Assembly: GCF_001039355.2 (NCBI RefSeq)
Contig: NW_019774692.1
Coordinates: 1,985 to 63,984, forward strand
Origin: Lingula anatina
Taxonomy: Eukaryota > Brachiopoda > Lingulata > Lingulida > Lingulidae
Length of the DNA stretch: 62,000 nucleotides
Direction of reading: 5' to 3'
How positions within the stretch are numbered: the first letter of the stretch is position 1; the number at the start of each line of letters is the position of its first letter. The notes beneath the pieces were generated by a model. The model was not told the origin of the DNA. It did not search any database and worked only from the letters and a program-made list of their open reading frames with translations. Below, piece by piece: positions 32,169-43,378 of the stretch. Position numbers and translations under genes: made by a program.

Positions 32169-34843
32169 CTTACTTTCAACTTAGAAAATTGTGAATTAAA
32201 TTTTGAACAAACAAAAATCACGAATTTAAAAAATCAGTATCTTTAATTAGTAAAGATGAATCACTTTTATGAGTTAATTCAGGTGTTGCTGGATTAAAAG
32301 ATTATTTTTTAGGTATTAAAAAACCAAGTAATAAAAGAATAGTAAATATACAAAAATCATTAAGAACAAAAGATATTTCAAAAATTGGAATAACAAATAG
32401 ACATTTAACATTTTTTGAAATGTTAGGTAATTTTTCAATAGGTGATTATTTTAAAAAAGAATCATTAGAATGAGCTTGAGAATTTTTAACAGATGAAAAA
32501 TTATTGAATTTAAATGCAAAAAAAATTTTTATTACATATTTTAATGAAGATTTAAAAGCTTTTAATATATTAAAAAAATTAAATAATATTAATGAAAAAC
32601 ATTTAATTCCAATGGGAAGAAAAACAAATTTTTGGGATTTAGGTGTTGGTCCATGTGGTCCTAATGTAGAGTTTTATTATGACCTTGGTAATAAATATGA
32701 TTTAAAAAATAAAGGTATTAATTTAATAAAAGATGATATTGAAAATGATAGGTACTTAGAAGTTTGAAATGTTGTTTTTTCACAATTTGTAAATACAGGT
32801 AATCAAAATTATAAATTATTAGAAAATAAAAATATTGATACTGGTGCTGGATTAGAAAGAATTTTAACAATTTTACAAAAAAAAGAAAATCCATTTGAAA
32901 CTGATTTATTTGATAATTCATTAAAATTAATGAAAAAAATTTTAAATAAAGATATAAATTTATCTTCAAAAAATAATCAAGATTTAAATATTAAGATAAA
33001 GATAATACTTGACCATAGTCGTGCAATTACTTTTTTGATTTCTGATTTATTAATAGAAAAAAAAGAAATAAATTTTAAAAATAAAAAAGGTTACATTTTA
33101 AGAAGAATAATTCGAAATGCTTGTTTACAATTTTATTTTTTAAAAATTTATGAACCAAATATTTATAAAATTTGTGAAAAAGTAGTTGAAAAATATAGCA
33201 AAATTTATCCTGAATTAAAAATAAATGAAAAAGAAATATTAAAATTAATAAAAAATGAAGAAGAAATATTTTTTAAATTATTAAAAAATAAAAAAATAAA
33301 AGAATTATTAAAATTAAAAAATAGTTATATTGATGGAAAAACAATTTTTAATTTAGTTTCATCATATGGAATTCCATTAGAAATTATTAAAAATATTTCA
33401 AATAACCAAAATATTAAATTAGATATTAAAACTTTTAATAAATTTTGAGCTGAACATCAAAAAATTTCAAATAAAAAAGAATGAAGTTTTCAAAAAGAAT
33501 GAAAAACTTTATTTTTAAATGGTAAAGGACCTACAAAATTTTTTGAAAATAAATATGAATTAAAAACAAAAATTTTAGGTATATTTGAAAATAAAAAAAG
33601 TATAAATTTTTCAAATAATATACCATGAGTTATTTTTGAAGAAACTCCATTTTATGCTGAAAAAGGTGGTCAAGATTTTGATACTGGCAACATTATTTTA
33701 AATGGTGTAAAAAGTCAAGTTATTAATGTTCAATTTAATAATAGAAATCAAATTTTACATAAAGTAAAGCTAAATAATAAAATTAAAGTAGGTGATGAGG
33801 TTATTTTAAAAATAGATAAAATAAAACGTGATTTAACAAGAAAAAATCATTCTTCAACTCATTTATTACATTCTTTATTAAGAAGTCAAATTTCAGATCA
33901 AATAAAACAAAATGGTTCTTTTAACAATGAAAAATATTTAAGATTAGATTTTTATTCAGATAAAAAAATATTTAAAAATCAAATTATTAAAATTGAACAA
34001 TTAATTAATAAAATTATTGAAAAAAAAATAAAATCAGAAATAATTTTTACTTCTTTAGAAGAATCTAAAAATATGGGTGCTTTGTCTTTTTTTGAAGATT
34101 TTTATGATAAATCAAAAGTTAGAGTTGTTAAATTTGATGATTTTTCTATTGAGTTATGTGGTGGAACACATGTTTTAAATACTTCAGAAATTGAATCTTT
34201 TAGAATTATTGATTTTAAAACAATAAGTAAAAATATTTACAGAATATATGCAATAACTACATATAATCAAGTTAAAAAATTAAGTATAAATTATTTAAAT
34301 AATTTAAATAATTTATTAAAAGAATTAAAAAATAAAATTAATTATTTAAATGATTTAAATATTAATAAAGAAATAAAAAAATTAAAAAAAATTCCTAATA
34401 CATTTATTGGTTATAAAGAAATATTTGAAAATTTTAAAAATTTAATTAATGAAAATGTTAAAAATAAAAGATTAAATGAAATTAAAAACAATATAAATAA
34501 ATATAAATTGAATAAAAATGATATTATTTTAAAGAATAATTTTAAAATATTAATTCATAAAATTTCTATTAATTTAAAAGAAAGATATGATTTTTTAATT
34601 ATTTTATTTGATTATTTAAAGAAAAAAGAATATGATTTTGTTTGTTTATTAGATGAATTAAAACCAGATTTTTTTAAGATAATTTTTATTGATAAAACAA
34701 ATAAAAATTTAAATTGAGAACAAAATTTTAAAAATAATTTTAATGAAAATTTTTCTGGTAATTTTAAAAATAAAAAATTTAAAGGTTTAATCAAAAATTT
34801 TAAATTAAATAAAATTAAAGAAATTATTTTAAATTATTTTTAA
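32156..34843 (+). CDS. alaS: Alanyl-tRNA synthetase
   Basis: 895 residues. The class II core begins with [14 protein letters not shown]. The editing domain carries H-x3-H (N-H-S-S-T-H-L-L-H) and C-G-G-T-H, the four zinc ligands that remove mischarged Ser and Gly. The C-terminal Lys/Asn-rich region is diverged. UGA-Trp codons occur throughout. It converges with the next minus-strand gene, overlapping by 4 bp. Confidence 0.95.
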
Positions 34844-35664
34844 TTTTTTTTTCTTTTTTTTATTCATCAAACAATAAAAAGAATTATTAATGGAAATAAA
34901 AAGAATATAGCACAAAATATATTAACATTTCTTTTATATATTTTTATTTGATTTTGATCAATTTTATTTTCTAAATCAAAAAATATATTTAAATTTGTGT
35001 TCTTTTTTGTAAGTAAAATATAAAAAATCATATGTAAAATAATTATTGAAATGATATATATTATTGTTATAATCATACTTCAATATAAGTTATTTTTTTG
35101 AGTTTCTGTTGTTTTTATAACTAATGTTGTTATATTAAAAAAATCAATTTCTTGTGTTTCATTTATCAAAATTATTAATGATAAAAATATTGTAGCTACA
35201 ATATAAGAAACTATTGAAAATCAATTTAAAAATATCTTCATTGCAATACCTCTTTTAAAAGAACTTTTTATAAAATTTGGTATTCTATCAAATGAAAAAA
35301 TATTATCAGAATAAAAATATTTTACTTCTTGTTTAATTTTATAAAGTGATAATAAACTTGTTATTAAAATTCATAAAAAAATTATTGATAATCCAATTTG
35401 TGGTAATCAATGAAAAAATATATTATTTGGTAATTTAGTTTGTTCTAATTTTTCTAAACTAATTGCTGATGCAATAGAACCAAGTGCAATTGTTATTGCA
35501 AAAAAAATGAAACTTATTATTGAAATTAAAATTAATTTGAATTTTTCTTTTTTTACTTCTTTTTTTACCGTTTCAATAAACATATTTTTCTTATATGAGT
35601 TTTCTTTTTCATTATTTTCTAAATTATTTGTTTTTAAGTTTTCTGTTTGTTTTATTTCTTCCAT
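34840..35664 (-). CDS. Hypothetical membrane protein
   Basis: 274 residues. A charged Asn/Glu/Lys N-terminal region (about 1-42) is followed by four or five membrane segments and a short basic C-terminal tail after two Trp (both UGA). I do not recognise it with certainty; it resembles lineage-specific Mollicutes membrane proteins. Its start lies inside the upstream 54-residue gene, so the pair is coupled. Confidence 0.7.
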
Positions 35665-35788
35665 GATTTATTTCTTTTTTTTCTCCTTTCTTTATTTTTC
35701 TTTTAATATAAAAAAAAATTAAAAGCAAAATAAAGGATATTAAACCCACTATTATAAAAATTATACCTATTATTGATAATGTTTCCAT
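35624..35788 (-). CDS. Small single-pass membrane protein
   Basis: 54 residues starting at an ATG 5 bp after the lepA stop. One long hydrophobic segment (about residues 4-29) is followed by a basic tail. It overlaps the next gene by 41 bp. The clean topology and tight spacing between lepA and the membrane protein favour a real gene, but no family is recognised. Confidence 0.5.
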   Translation of the reverse strand: METLSIIGIIFIIVGLISFILLLIFFYIKRKIKKGEKKEINHGRNKTNRKLKNK

Positions 35789-35793
35789 GATAA

Positions 35794-37581
35794 TTAATTT
35801 TTTAATATTTCTAGAAAAATCTTTTGCGGAATTGTTACATTTCCAAATTTTTTCATTCTTTTTTTACCTTCTTTTTGTTTATCTCAAAGTTTTCTTTTTC
35901 TTGAAATATCTCCACCATAACATTTATCTGCAACTGCTTTTCTTAATGCAGAAATATTTTCTCTTGCAATAATTTTACCATTTATAGCAGCTTGTATTGA
36001 TATTTTAAAATTTTCTTTTGGAATTAATTTTTTTAGTTTTTCACAGACTTCTTTTCCAATTTTATATGCATTTTCATTAGGAACAATTCTTGAAAAAGCT
36101 TCAACTATTTTTGAATTAATTAATATTTCTAATTTTGATAATTTATTTTTTTCATAATGTGTTATTTCATAATCAAAAGATGCATAACCATGTGAAATTG
36201 ATTTTAATTTATCAAAAAAATCAATAATTATTTCTGCTAATGGTATATTTACAGATATTAAAATATCTTCATTTGAAATAAATTTTTCTAAAACATTTTT
36301 ACCTCTTTTAATTTTTATTAATTCCATAACATTTCCTAAACAAAATATTGGTGTTAATATTTGTACTTTTGCAATAGGTTCTTCTATTTCTTTTATTTTT
36401 TCTCAATCTTTGATTTGATTTAAATTTTTATTTTCTAATTTAATATTTTTTGTATTTATAAAATTGTACTTAACACTTGGTGTTGTTGTTATTACATTTA
36501 AATTGTATTCTCTTATTATTCTTTCTTGAATTATTTCAAGATGTAATAATCCTAAAAAACCACAATGAAATCCATTACCAAATGCAGTTGTAGATGTTTT
36601 TTTAAAAATAAAAGAAGAATCATTTAATCTTATTTTATTTAATGCCTTTTCAAGTTCTTTGTAATCTTGATTATCATTTGTAAAAAAATTAGCAAAAACT
36701 ACAGGTTTTAATTTTTGAAAACCAGGTAATGCTTCATTTGTTCCATTAACTGCACTTGTTACTGTATCACCGATTTTAACTTCATCTAAATTTTTTATAT
36801 TACCTTGAATAACACCAACTTCTCCAGCATTTAATTCATTAATTTCTGTAAATTCTGGTGTTTTTAATCAAATATTTGTAATTTCATAAATTTTATTGTT
36901 ACTAATAAATTTTATTTTTTCTTTTTTCTTTAAAGATCCATCTATTAATCTTATTGAAATTGTAGCACCTTGAAATTTATCATAATATGCATCAAATATA
37001 AGTGCTTTTAATGGTTTATTTTTATCTCCAATTGGTGCTGGTATTTCTTTAATTACACGTTTTAATAAATCTTCAACACCAATATTTTGTTTAGCAGAAA
37101 TTAAGCTTATTTGATCAGAATTTATATTTAATATTTTTTTTATTTCAACTTCAATTTTTTCAAGTGCAACAGTTTTTAAATCAATTTTATTTATTGCAGG
37201 AATAATTATCATATTTAATTTTTTTGCAACTTTAAGATGTGAAATTGTTTGAGCTTGTATCCCTTTGGCTGCATCAATTAAAAGAATGGCACCTTCACAT
37301 GCTTTTAAAGAACGAGAAACTTCATATGTAAAATCTACATGTCCTGGTGTATCAATTAAATTAAGCTTATAAATTTCATTATTATATTTATAATTTATTT
37401 GTGCAGTATTTAGTTTTATTGTTATTCCACGTTCCTTTTCTAATTCCATAGAATCCATTAATTGTTTATTTTTATCATGTCTTCATTTTTGTGTTATATT
37501 TAAAAATTGATCTGAAAGTGTAGATTTACCATGATTAATGTGAGAAATAACACAAAAATTTCTAATTTTTTTTAATTTCAT
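35794..37581 (-). CDS. lepA: Elongation factor 4 (LepA)
   Basis: A 595-residue translational GTPase thought to aid ribosome assembly or back-translocation. GTPase motifs: G1 within [11 protein letters not shown], switch I E-R-G-I-T-I-K, G3 D-T-P-G-H-V-D-F, G4 N-K-I-D. The LepA-specific C-terminal domain has [14 protein letters not shown]. In G1 the near-universal Asp of H-I-D-H-G-K-S-T is Asn. The gene is divergent from rplS. Confidence 0.95.
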
Positions 37582-37591
37582 TTGTATATTT

Positions 37592-37597
37592 ATTATA
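37592..37597 (-). promoter_or_regulatory. Putative -10 box (TATAAT) for lepA
   Basis: A perfect TATAAT on the minus strand ends 10 nt before the lepA ATG, predicting a leader of only a few nucleotides. It faces rplS promoters in the same 79-bp gap. Confidence 0.45.
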
Positions 37598-37640
37598 AAT
37601 TTTTTAATTATATTTTTAATAAATATTATAATTTTTAGGG

Positions 37641-37646
37641 TAAAAT
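37641..37646 (+). promoter_or_regulatory. Putative -10 box (TAAAAT) for rplS
   Basis: TAAAAT ends 14 nt before the rplS ATG. A TATAAT at 37627-37632 is an alternative. Both lie in the divergent lepA-rplS gap. Confidence 0.35.
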
Positions 37647-37660
37647 ATTTTTAACATTTT

Positions 37661-38017
37661 ATGAATTACAAATTATTAAAAAAATTAGTTGATTTTCAAC
37701 AAATAGATAAAGATAAGTTTCCAAAATTTAATGTAGGTGATACAGTTAGAGTATCATGATTAATTACAGAAGGTAAAAAAGATCGTATTCAATCTTTTGA
37801 AGGTGTAGTACTTTCAATTAAAGGTGTTTTAAATAGTAGAAATTTTATAGTTAGAAAAACATCATCTAATATTTCAATTGAAAAATCTTTCTTTTTTAAT
37901 TCACCATTTTTAAAAAATTTAAAAATTATTAAAAAAGGAAAAGTTAGACGTTCAAAAATTTATTATTTACGTAAACTTTTTGGTAAAAATGCAAGAATTA
38001 AAGAAATTAAAAAATAA
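37661..38017 (+). CDS. rplS: 50S ribosomal protein L19
   Basis: 118 residues, the usual size. It shows F-N-V-G-D-T-V-R-V, the I-Q-S-F-E-G-V-V motif, and the C-terminal V-R-R-S-K-I-Y-Y-L-R-K-L-F-G-K-N-A-R-I-K-E. L19 helps form the 30S-50S interface. It is separated from the usual trmD-rimM partners, which are not in the window. Confidence 0.95.
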
Positions 38018-38034
38018 TTTTTAATTTCTTTAAT
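37997..38034 (+). terminator. Perfect 17-bp hairpin overlapping the rplS stop
   Basis: ATTAAAGAAATTAAAAA and TTTTTAATTTCTTTAAT flank a 4-nt loop that contains most of the stop codon. A T-rich stretch starts about 10 nt later. It probably ends or stabilises the rplS transcript before rnc. Confidence 0.5.
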
Positions 38035-38063
38035 AAAATTTATTTTATATTTTTTTATTTTTT

Positions 38064-38747
38064 ATGAACACAGAAAAATTATTAAAAAAAATAAATATTA
38101 AATTTAAAAATATTGATTTTTATATTCAAAGTTTAACACATTCAACTTTTTCAAATGAATCATCTAAAAAAATTGCAAATTATGAAAATTTAGAATTTTT
38201 AGGTGATAGTATTATAAATTTTACAGTCACTGAATATGTATATAAAAATTCAATTGATTTAGTTGGTAAATTATCAGTTATCAAAAATTTTTTAATAAGT
38301 AATGATGTTTTTTCAAATGTTGTTAAAAAATTAGGTATTTTAAATTATATAAGATTAGGTAAAAGTTTAAAAGATATTGATTTAGTAAAAGAAAAATCAA
38401 AAATATTAGCAGATATTTTTGAATCTTTTGTAGCAGCTATTTTTTTAGATACTAATGATTTAAAATATACTCAAGATTTTATTATTAAAAATTTAATAAA
38501 ACCTAATTGAAAAAAATCATTTTTAAACAAAGATTATAAAACAATATTACAAGAATATATTCAAAATAAAGATAAAAAAATAAGTAAAAATTTATATACA
38601 TCTATTGAAAAAAATAAATATTTTTATATTACTTGTAAATATAAAAATTTTGTAACAAAAGCATCAAATAGTAATAAAAAAATTGCCGAAAAAGAAGCAG
38701 CAAAATTGATGTTAGAACAATTAAATAAAATAAGAAATGAAAAATAA
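38064..38747 (+). CDS. rnc: Ribonuclease III
   Basis: 227 residues. The catalytic domain has N-Y-E-N-L-E-F-L-G-D-S-I (the E-x4-D metal motif) and L-A-D-I-F-E-S-F-V-A-A-I-F-L-D. A C-terminal double-stranded RNA-binding domain ends with K-I-A-E-K-E-A-A-K. It processes rRNA precursors and structured RNAs. It overlaps pstS by 11 bp. Confidence 0.93.
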
Positions 38748-39684
38748 TAAATTTTTTAAAAATTGAAAAAAAATATTTATTACATTATTTTTGTTGTTAT
38801 TTTTATTATTTATGATTTGAGTTTTTTTTAGTTTTTTATTAATTAAAGATCAAAAATTAACATTTGGAGGTTCTTCATCTGTTTTTCCATTAATGACAAA
38901 TATTTCTAAAAAAATAAAAGAAGAAAAAAAAATAAATAAAAAAGATTTTGAAAATATTCAAAATTTTAGATATATTAGTTCTGGTTCTTCAGCTGCAACT
39001 TGAGGAGTTGTAAATAAAAGATTTGATATTGGTTTTACAAGTAAGTTTTACTCTAATAAAGAATTAGATAATATATTTGAAGATACAGAATTTAATTCTA
39101 AAGATATTAAAAAAATAAAAATTTTAGATGATATTATTGTTTTTCTTGTTAATTTGCCAAAAACATGTTCTTTAAAAAATGGTGATGAATTGAATTTAAA
39201 TAGAAAAGATATAGTAAAAATTTATAATGGAAAAATGGTTTGAGATCAATTAGATAATGTTAAATGTGAAATTAAAAATATTAAAATCAAACCAATAAAT
39301 AGAGAAGAGGGTTCTGGAACACGTTCTAGTTTTGAAGAAAAAATATTAAAAACTAAAGACTATGTTGATGTTAAAGTTTTTAAATCAGGAACAAATATAT
39401 TAAAATACATACTTCGTACAAATGGATCAATTGGTTATATTAGTAAATCAAAAATATTAAATGAAAAAAACAAAATTAATAAAAATTCTAAAATTTTTAT
39501 TGCAAAATTAAATAATACAAAATATATTCAAAAAAATTATGAATTTAAAAGACCATTTATTGCTATTTATCTTAAAGAAAATGAAAAAAAAATTTTATAT
39601 TTTCTAAATTTTTTAAAAACAAAAACTAAAAATTGAATAAATAATTTAGGTTTTTATTTTAATTGAAAGGAATTAAATGAATAA
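38737..39684 (+). CDS. pstS: Phosphate-binding protein PstS
   Basis: 315 residues. The N-terminal membrane segment (about 11-38) is followed by F-G-G-S-S-S-V-F-P and the phosphate-loop-like R-E-E-G-S-G-T-R-S-S-F. The anchor has no Cys, so this is not a lipoprotein but a protein tethered by its N-terminal helix. It is the first gene of pstS-pstCA-pstB and overlaps the permease by 8 bp. Confidence 0.9.
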
Positions 39685-41506
39685 ATTTTTGTTAAAAAAT
39701 AATTTAGATATAAAAAAGAATTTTTCTTTTTTATTTACATTTATTTTTATATTACTTTCAATATCTTTAGTTGTTTTTATTTTTTATAAATCAATTTATT
39801 TTATAAATAAACATGGATTAAAAACATTTGAATTTTTAACAAGTGGCAAATGAAAACCAAGTGATGATCAATTTTATATTGGTAATTTTATAGTTTCTAC
39901 TTTTTGAACTTTATTTTTTTCAATAATTTTAATAATTAAAATTAATTTATTTGTTTCTATTTTTATTTCAAAATTTTTAAATAAAAAAATAAAGAAAATT
40001 GTTATTTTTTTATTAAGAGTTCTTTCTGGTATTCCATCAGTTTTATTTGGTATTTTTGTACTATTTTCAGTTGGGCCAATATTAAAATTAATACCAGGAG
40101 GTGATGAAACTTCAATGTTATCTGCAATTATTGTTTTAACAATAATTGCATTACCAATAACATTGACATTGACAGTTAATTTATTAGATAATGTTTCAAA
40201 AAACAACGAATTATCTGGTTTAGCATTAGGAAATGATAAAACAGTTGTTATGTTTAATATTGTTAAAAAAATTTGTTTAAAATCAATTAGAATTATTATA
40301 TTTTTTGCATTTTGTAGAATTTTAGCAGAAACAAGTGCATTAACAATGGTTTCAGGTGGTGGTGCAAAACTTATTTCATTTAAAAATGGTTTTTCTGGTT
40401 TTTTCTTTTCATCAATTAGAACTTTAACAACTATTATTAGTTTAGAGTTTAAAGAAAATTTCAATAAATTACATGAATCATCATTGTTTTTAGTTTCATT
40501 TTTATTATTTTTAATTGTATTAATTTCTAATTTAATTTTTGCATTTTTAAATAAAGAATTTGAAAAAAAAGAAAAATTATTAAATAAAATTAATATAAAT
40601 TTTTTAAATTTTAATTTATTAAAAAAATTTAAAAATTATAAATTACCAATAATTAGATATTATTGAAATAAATTTTTAATTTTATATAGAAAGTTTAATA
40701 TGTATTTGTTTTCAATTATAATTTTTTCAATTTTTGTATGATTATTTGGTTCAATTTTTTGATATGGAATAGAAGGTTTTGTATTATACGAATTTAAAAG
40801 TTCATCATTAATTAGTGGTGAAGATGGTATTTTAGGTATTTTATTAAGTACATTTATTTTGATTTCAGTTACATTAATTTTTGCGTTTCCTATTGCTTTG
40901 TTTACATCTATTTTTATTACTGAATATTCATATAATTCTAAAAAATTAAGAAAAATATCTAAAATTATTAAATTTATTATTATTCAATTAGCATCTACAC
41001 CAGGTATTTTATTTGGTATGTTTGGTTTTATTTTACTTGTAACATATTTTAATTTAGGTTTTACACTAATTTCAGGTGGTTTAACTATGATTTTAATTAT
41101 TTTGCCAATTATGATTCAAACAATTATTCAAAATTTAGAAAGTATTCCAAAAACATATAGATATTCTGCATATGCTTTAGGTTTATCAGAAAGAGTTGTT
41201 ATTTGAAAAATTATAGTTCCTATGGCATTAAAAGGGATATTAATTTCATTAATTTTAGGAATAAATAGAATAATTGCAGAATCTGCTCCATTATTAATTG
41301 TTTTAGGTAATAGTACTTTTGTGCCTAATAAAGGTATGTTTTCAGATACTAGAACATTAGCAACACATATTTGATTAATGAGTTCTGAATCTCCATTGGA
41401 TTCTGAGAACACACAATATGTAATATATCAAACAGCTTTAATTATTTTAGTTGTTATAATTTTTTTAAATTTAATGATAAATAAATTAAAAAAAATTAAA
41501 ATATAA
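39677..41506 (+). CDS. pstCA: Phosphate ABC transporter permease, PstC-PstA fusion
   Basis: 609 residues in a single frame. The first half resembles PstC (G-I-P-S-V-L-F-G-I-F and L-A-E-T-S-A-L-T). The second half resembles PstA (A-S-T-P-G-I-L-F-G-M-F-G, A-Y-A-L-G-L-S-E-R and I-A-E-S-A-P-L-L). The two permease subunits are thus one polypeptide with about twelve membrane segments, as known for Mycoplasma genitalium-type mycoplasmas. UGA-Trp codons lie in both halves. Confidence 0.92.
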
Positions 41507-41513
41507 AAATAAC

Positions 41514-42320
41514 ATGAAAGAAAACACAGAAAACTTAAAATTAAAAGAAAAAGAAATAATAATTGAATTTAAAAATTTTAATTTTTATTATTTAAAAAAT
41601 AATTTAAAAGATAAAGTATTAAAAAATATTAATTTAAAAATATTTACAAATAAAATTACTGCTATTATAGGAACTAGTGGTTGCGGTAAATCAACTTTAT
41701 TACGTTCAATTAATAGGTTAAATGAATTACAATCAAATTGTAAACATGAAGGTTTAATATTATTAAAAAATAAATCAATTTTTGATAAATCAATTGATAT
41801 TCAAAAATTAAGAATGGAGGTAGGTATTGTTTTTCAAAAACCAACACCATTTAAAATGAGTATTTTTGAAAATATTGCGTTTACTTTAAAAATTAATTCT
41901 AAATTATCTGAAGTAGAAATTAAAAATAAAGTTATTAATTCTTTAAAAGATGTAAATCTTTGAGAAGAAGTAAAGGATAGGTTAAATGATCCAGCTGATT
42001 CATTATCTGGTGGTCAAAAACAAAGATTATGTATTGCAAGATGTATTGTAAATGAACCAAATGTAATTTTAATGGATGAACCAACAAGTGCTTTAGATCC
42101 TATTTCAAGAACAAAAATTGAAAATTTAATTTTTGAATTAAAAAGAAAATATACAATTATTTTAGTAACTCATTCATTAACACAAGCTTCAAAAATTTCA
42201 GATTATTTAGTATTTATGAATCTTGGAAAAATTATTGAATTTGGTAAAACACGTCATATTTTTACTCAACCAAAAGAAAAATTAACATTGGAATATATTA
42301 CATGTAGAATGGAAGATTAA
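41514..42320 (+). CDS. pstB: Phosphate ABC transporter ATPase PstB
   Basis: 268 residues. Walker [10 protein letters not shown], the Q-loop F-Q-K-P-T-P-F, signature L-S-G-G-Q-K-Q-R, Walker [13 protein letters not shown] and the switch His T-H-S are all present. The F-Q-K-P-x-P-F motif is specific to PstB. It powers phosphate uptake through the PstCA fusion. Confidence 0.95.
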
Positions 42321-42387
42321 TTTATTTTATTTAAAAACTTAATTATATAAAAAAGATTTAAATAAGTAAAATATTAAATGATTAATA

Positions 42388-43287
42388 ATGTATGAAAAAA
42401 ACAAAAATAAAATTTTATTAATAGATGGTATGTCTTTACTTTATAGAGCATATTATGGATCTATAAGTATATTAAAAAAACCAAGTATTAATTCAACAAA
42501 TGCAATTTATACAATGATTAGAATGTTGATTAGTTTTTTAAGAGAAAATAATAAATATCATCGTATTTTTGTTTTTTTTGATAAAGGTAAACAAACAAAA
42601 AGACATAAAGAATTTAAAGATTATAAATCAAAAAGATTAAAAACACCTAAAGATTTAATTGAACAAATACCATTATTTAAAGAATTTTTAGAAAATGCTG
42701 AAATTGATTATTTTGAAGATTATGATTATGAAGCAGATGATTTGATTGGTACAATGTCAAAAATATCATGTAAAAATAATTATTTAGTAGATATTGTTTC
42801 AAGTGATAAAGATTTATTACAATTAGTTAATAACAACGTTAATTTACTTATGCCAAAAAAAGGAATGAAAAATATAAAAAAAATTACTTTTGATAATTTT
42901 TATAAATATTATTTTATTGAACCATTTCAAATTCCAGAATTAAAAGGACTGATGGGAGATTCAAGTGATAATTTACCAGGAATTAAAGGCATAGGGCCAA
43001 AAAAAGCTATTTATTTACTTTCTAAATACAAAACAATTAATGGAATATATAAAAATTTAGAAAATATTGATTGTAAATTAAAAGAATTATTAATTAAAGA
43101 AAAAAAGAATGCTTTATTTTCAAAAAAAATGGCAACTTTAAATATAAATATTGAACTAAATGTTAATTTAACTTATAAAAAGTATAATTTTTCTTCAAAT
43201 AAATTAAAATCTTTTTATATTAAATATAAAATGTTTAGTTTATTAAAATATTTTAATTCTAATGAACAAAAAAAATTTTTATTTTAA
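42388..43287 (+). CDS. Stand-alone 5'-3' exonuclease (PolA N-domain type)
   Basis: 299 residues with L-I-D-G-M-S-L-L-Y-R-A, D-Y-E-A-D-D-L-I-G, S-S-D-K-D-L-L-Q-L and G-D-S-S-D-N-L-P-G-I-K-G-I-G-P-K-K-A, the metal-binding Asp clusters and helix-hairpin-helix of the flap nuclease family. No polymerase domain follows. As in other mollicutes, it likely removes RNA primers and flaps. It contains no Trp. Confidence 0.93.
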   Translation: MYEKNKNKILLIDGMSLLYRAYYGSISILKKPSINSTNAIYTMIRMLISFLRENNKYHRIFVFFDKGKQTKRHKEFKDYKSKRLKTPKDLIEQIPLFKEFLENAEIDYFEDYDYEADDLIGTMSKISCKNNYLVDIVSSDKDLLQLVNNNVNLLMPKKGMKNIKKITFDNFYKYYFIEPFQIPELKGLMGDSSDNLPGIKGIGPKKAIYLLSKYKTINGIYKNLENIDCKLKELLIKEKKNALFSKKMATLNINIELNVNLTYKKYNFSSNKLKSFYIKYKMFSLLKYFNSNEQKKFLF

Positions 43288-43331
43288 TATATATTTTTTT
43301 TAAAAAAATAATAGTAAAATTAAAATTTAAA

Positions 43332-43340
43332 TGTTATAAT
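43332..43340 (+). promoter_or_regulatory. Putative extended -10 (TG-T-TATAAT) for rpoD
   Basis: TGTTATAAT lies 38 nt before the rpoD ATG. A second TATAAT at 43354-43359 ends 19 nt before the start. Either or both may be used. Confidence 0.45.
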
Positions 43341-43378
43341 TATTTTTTTTATATATAATAATATTTACTAAACTTTTT

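Noticed and set aside
39874-40464. A 196-codon open frame on the minus strand inside pstCA
   Set aside because: The plus strand encodes a well-conserved permease over the same bases. The antisense frame shows no motif and is a compositional shadow.
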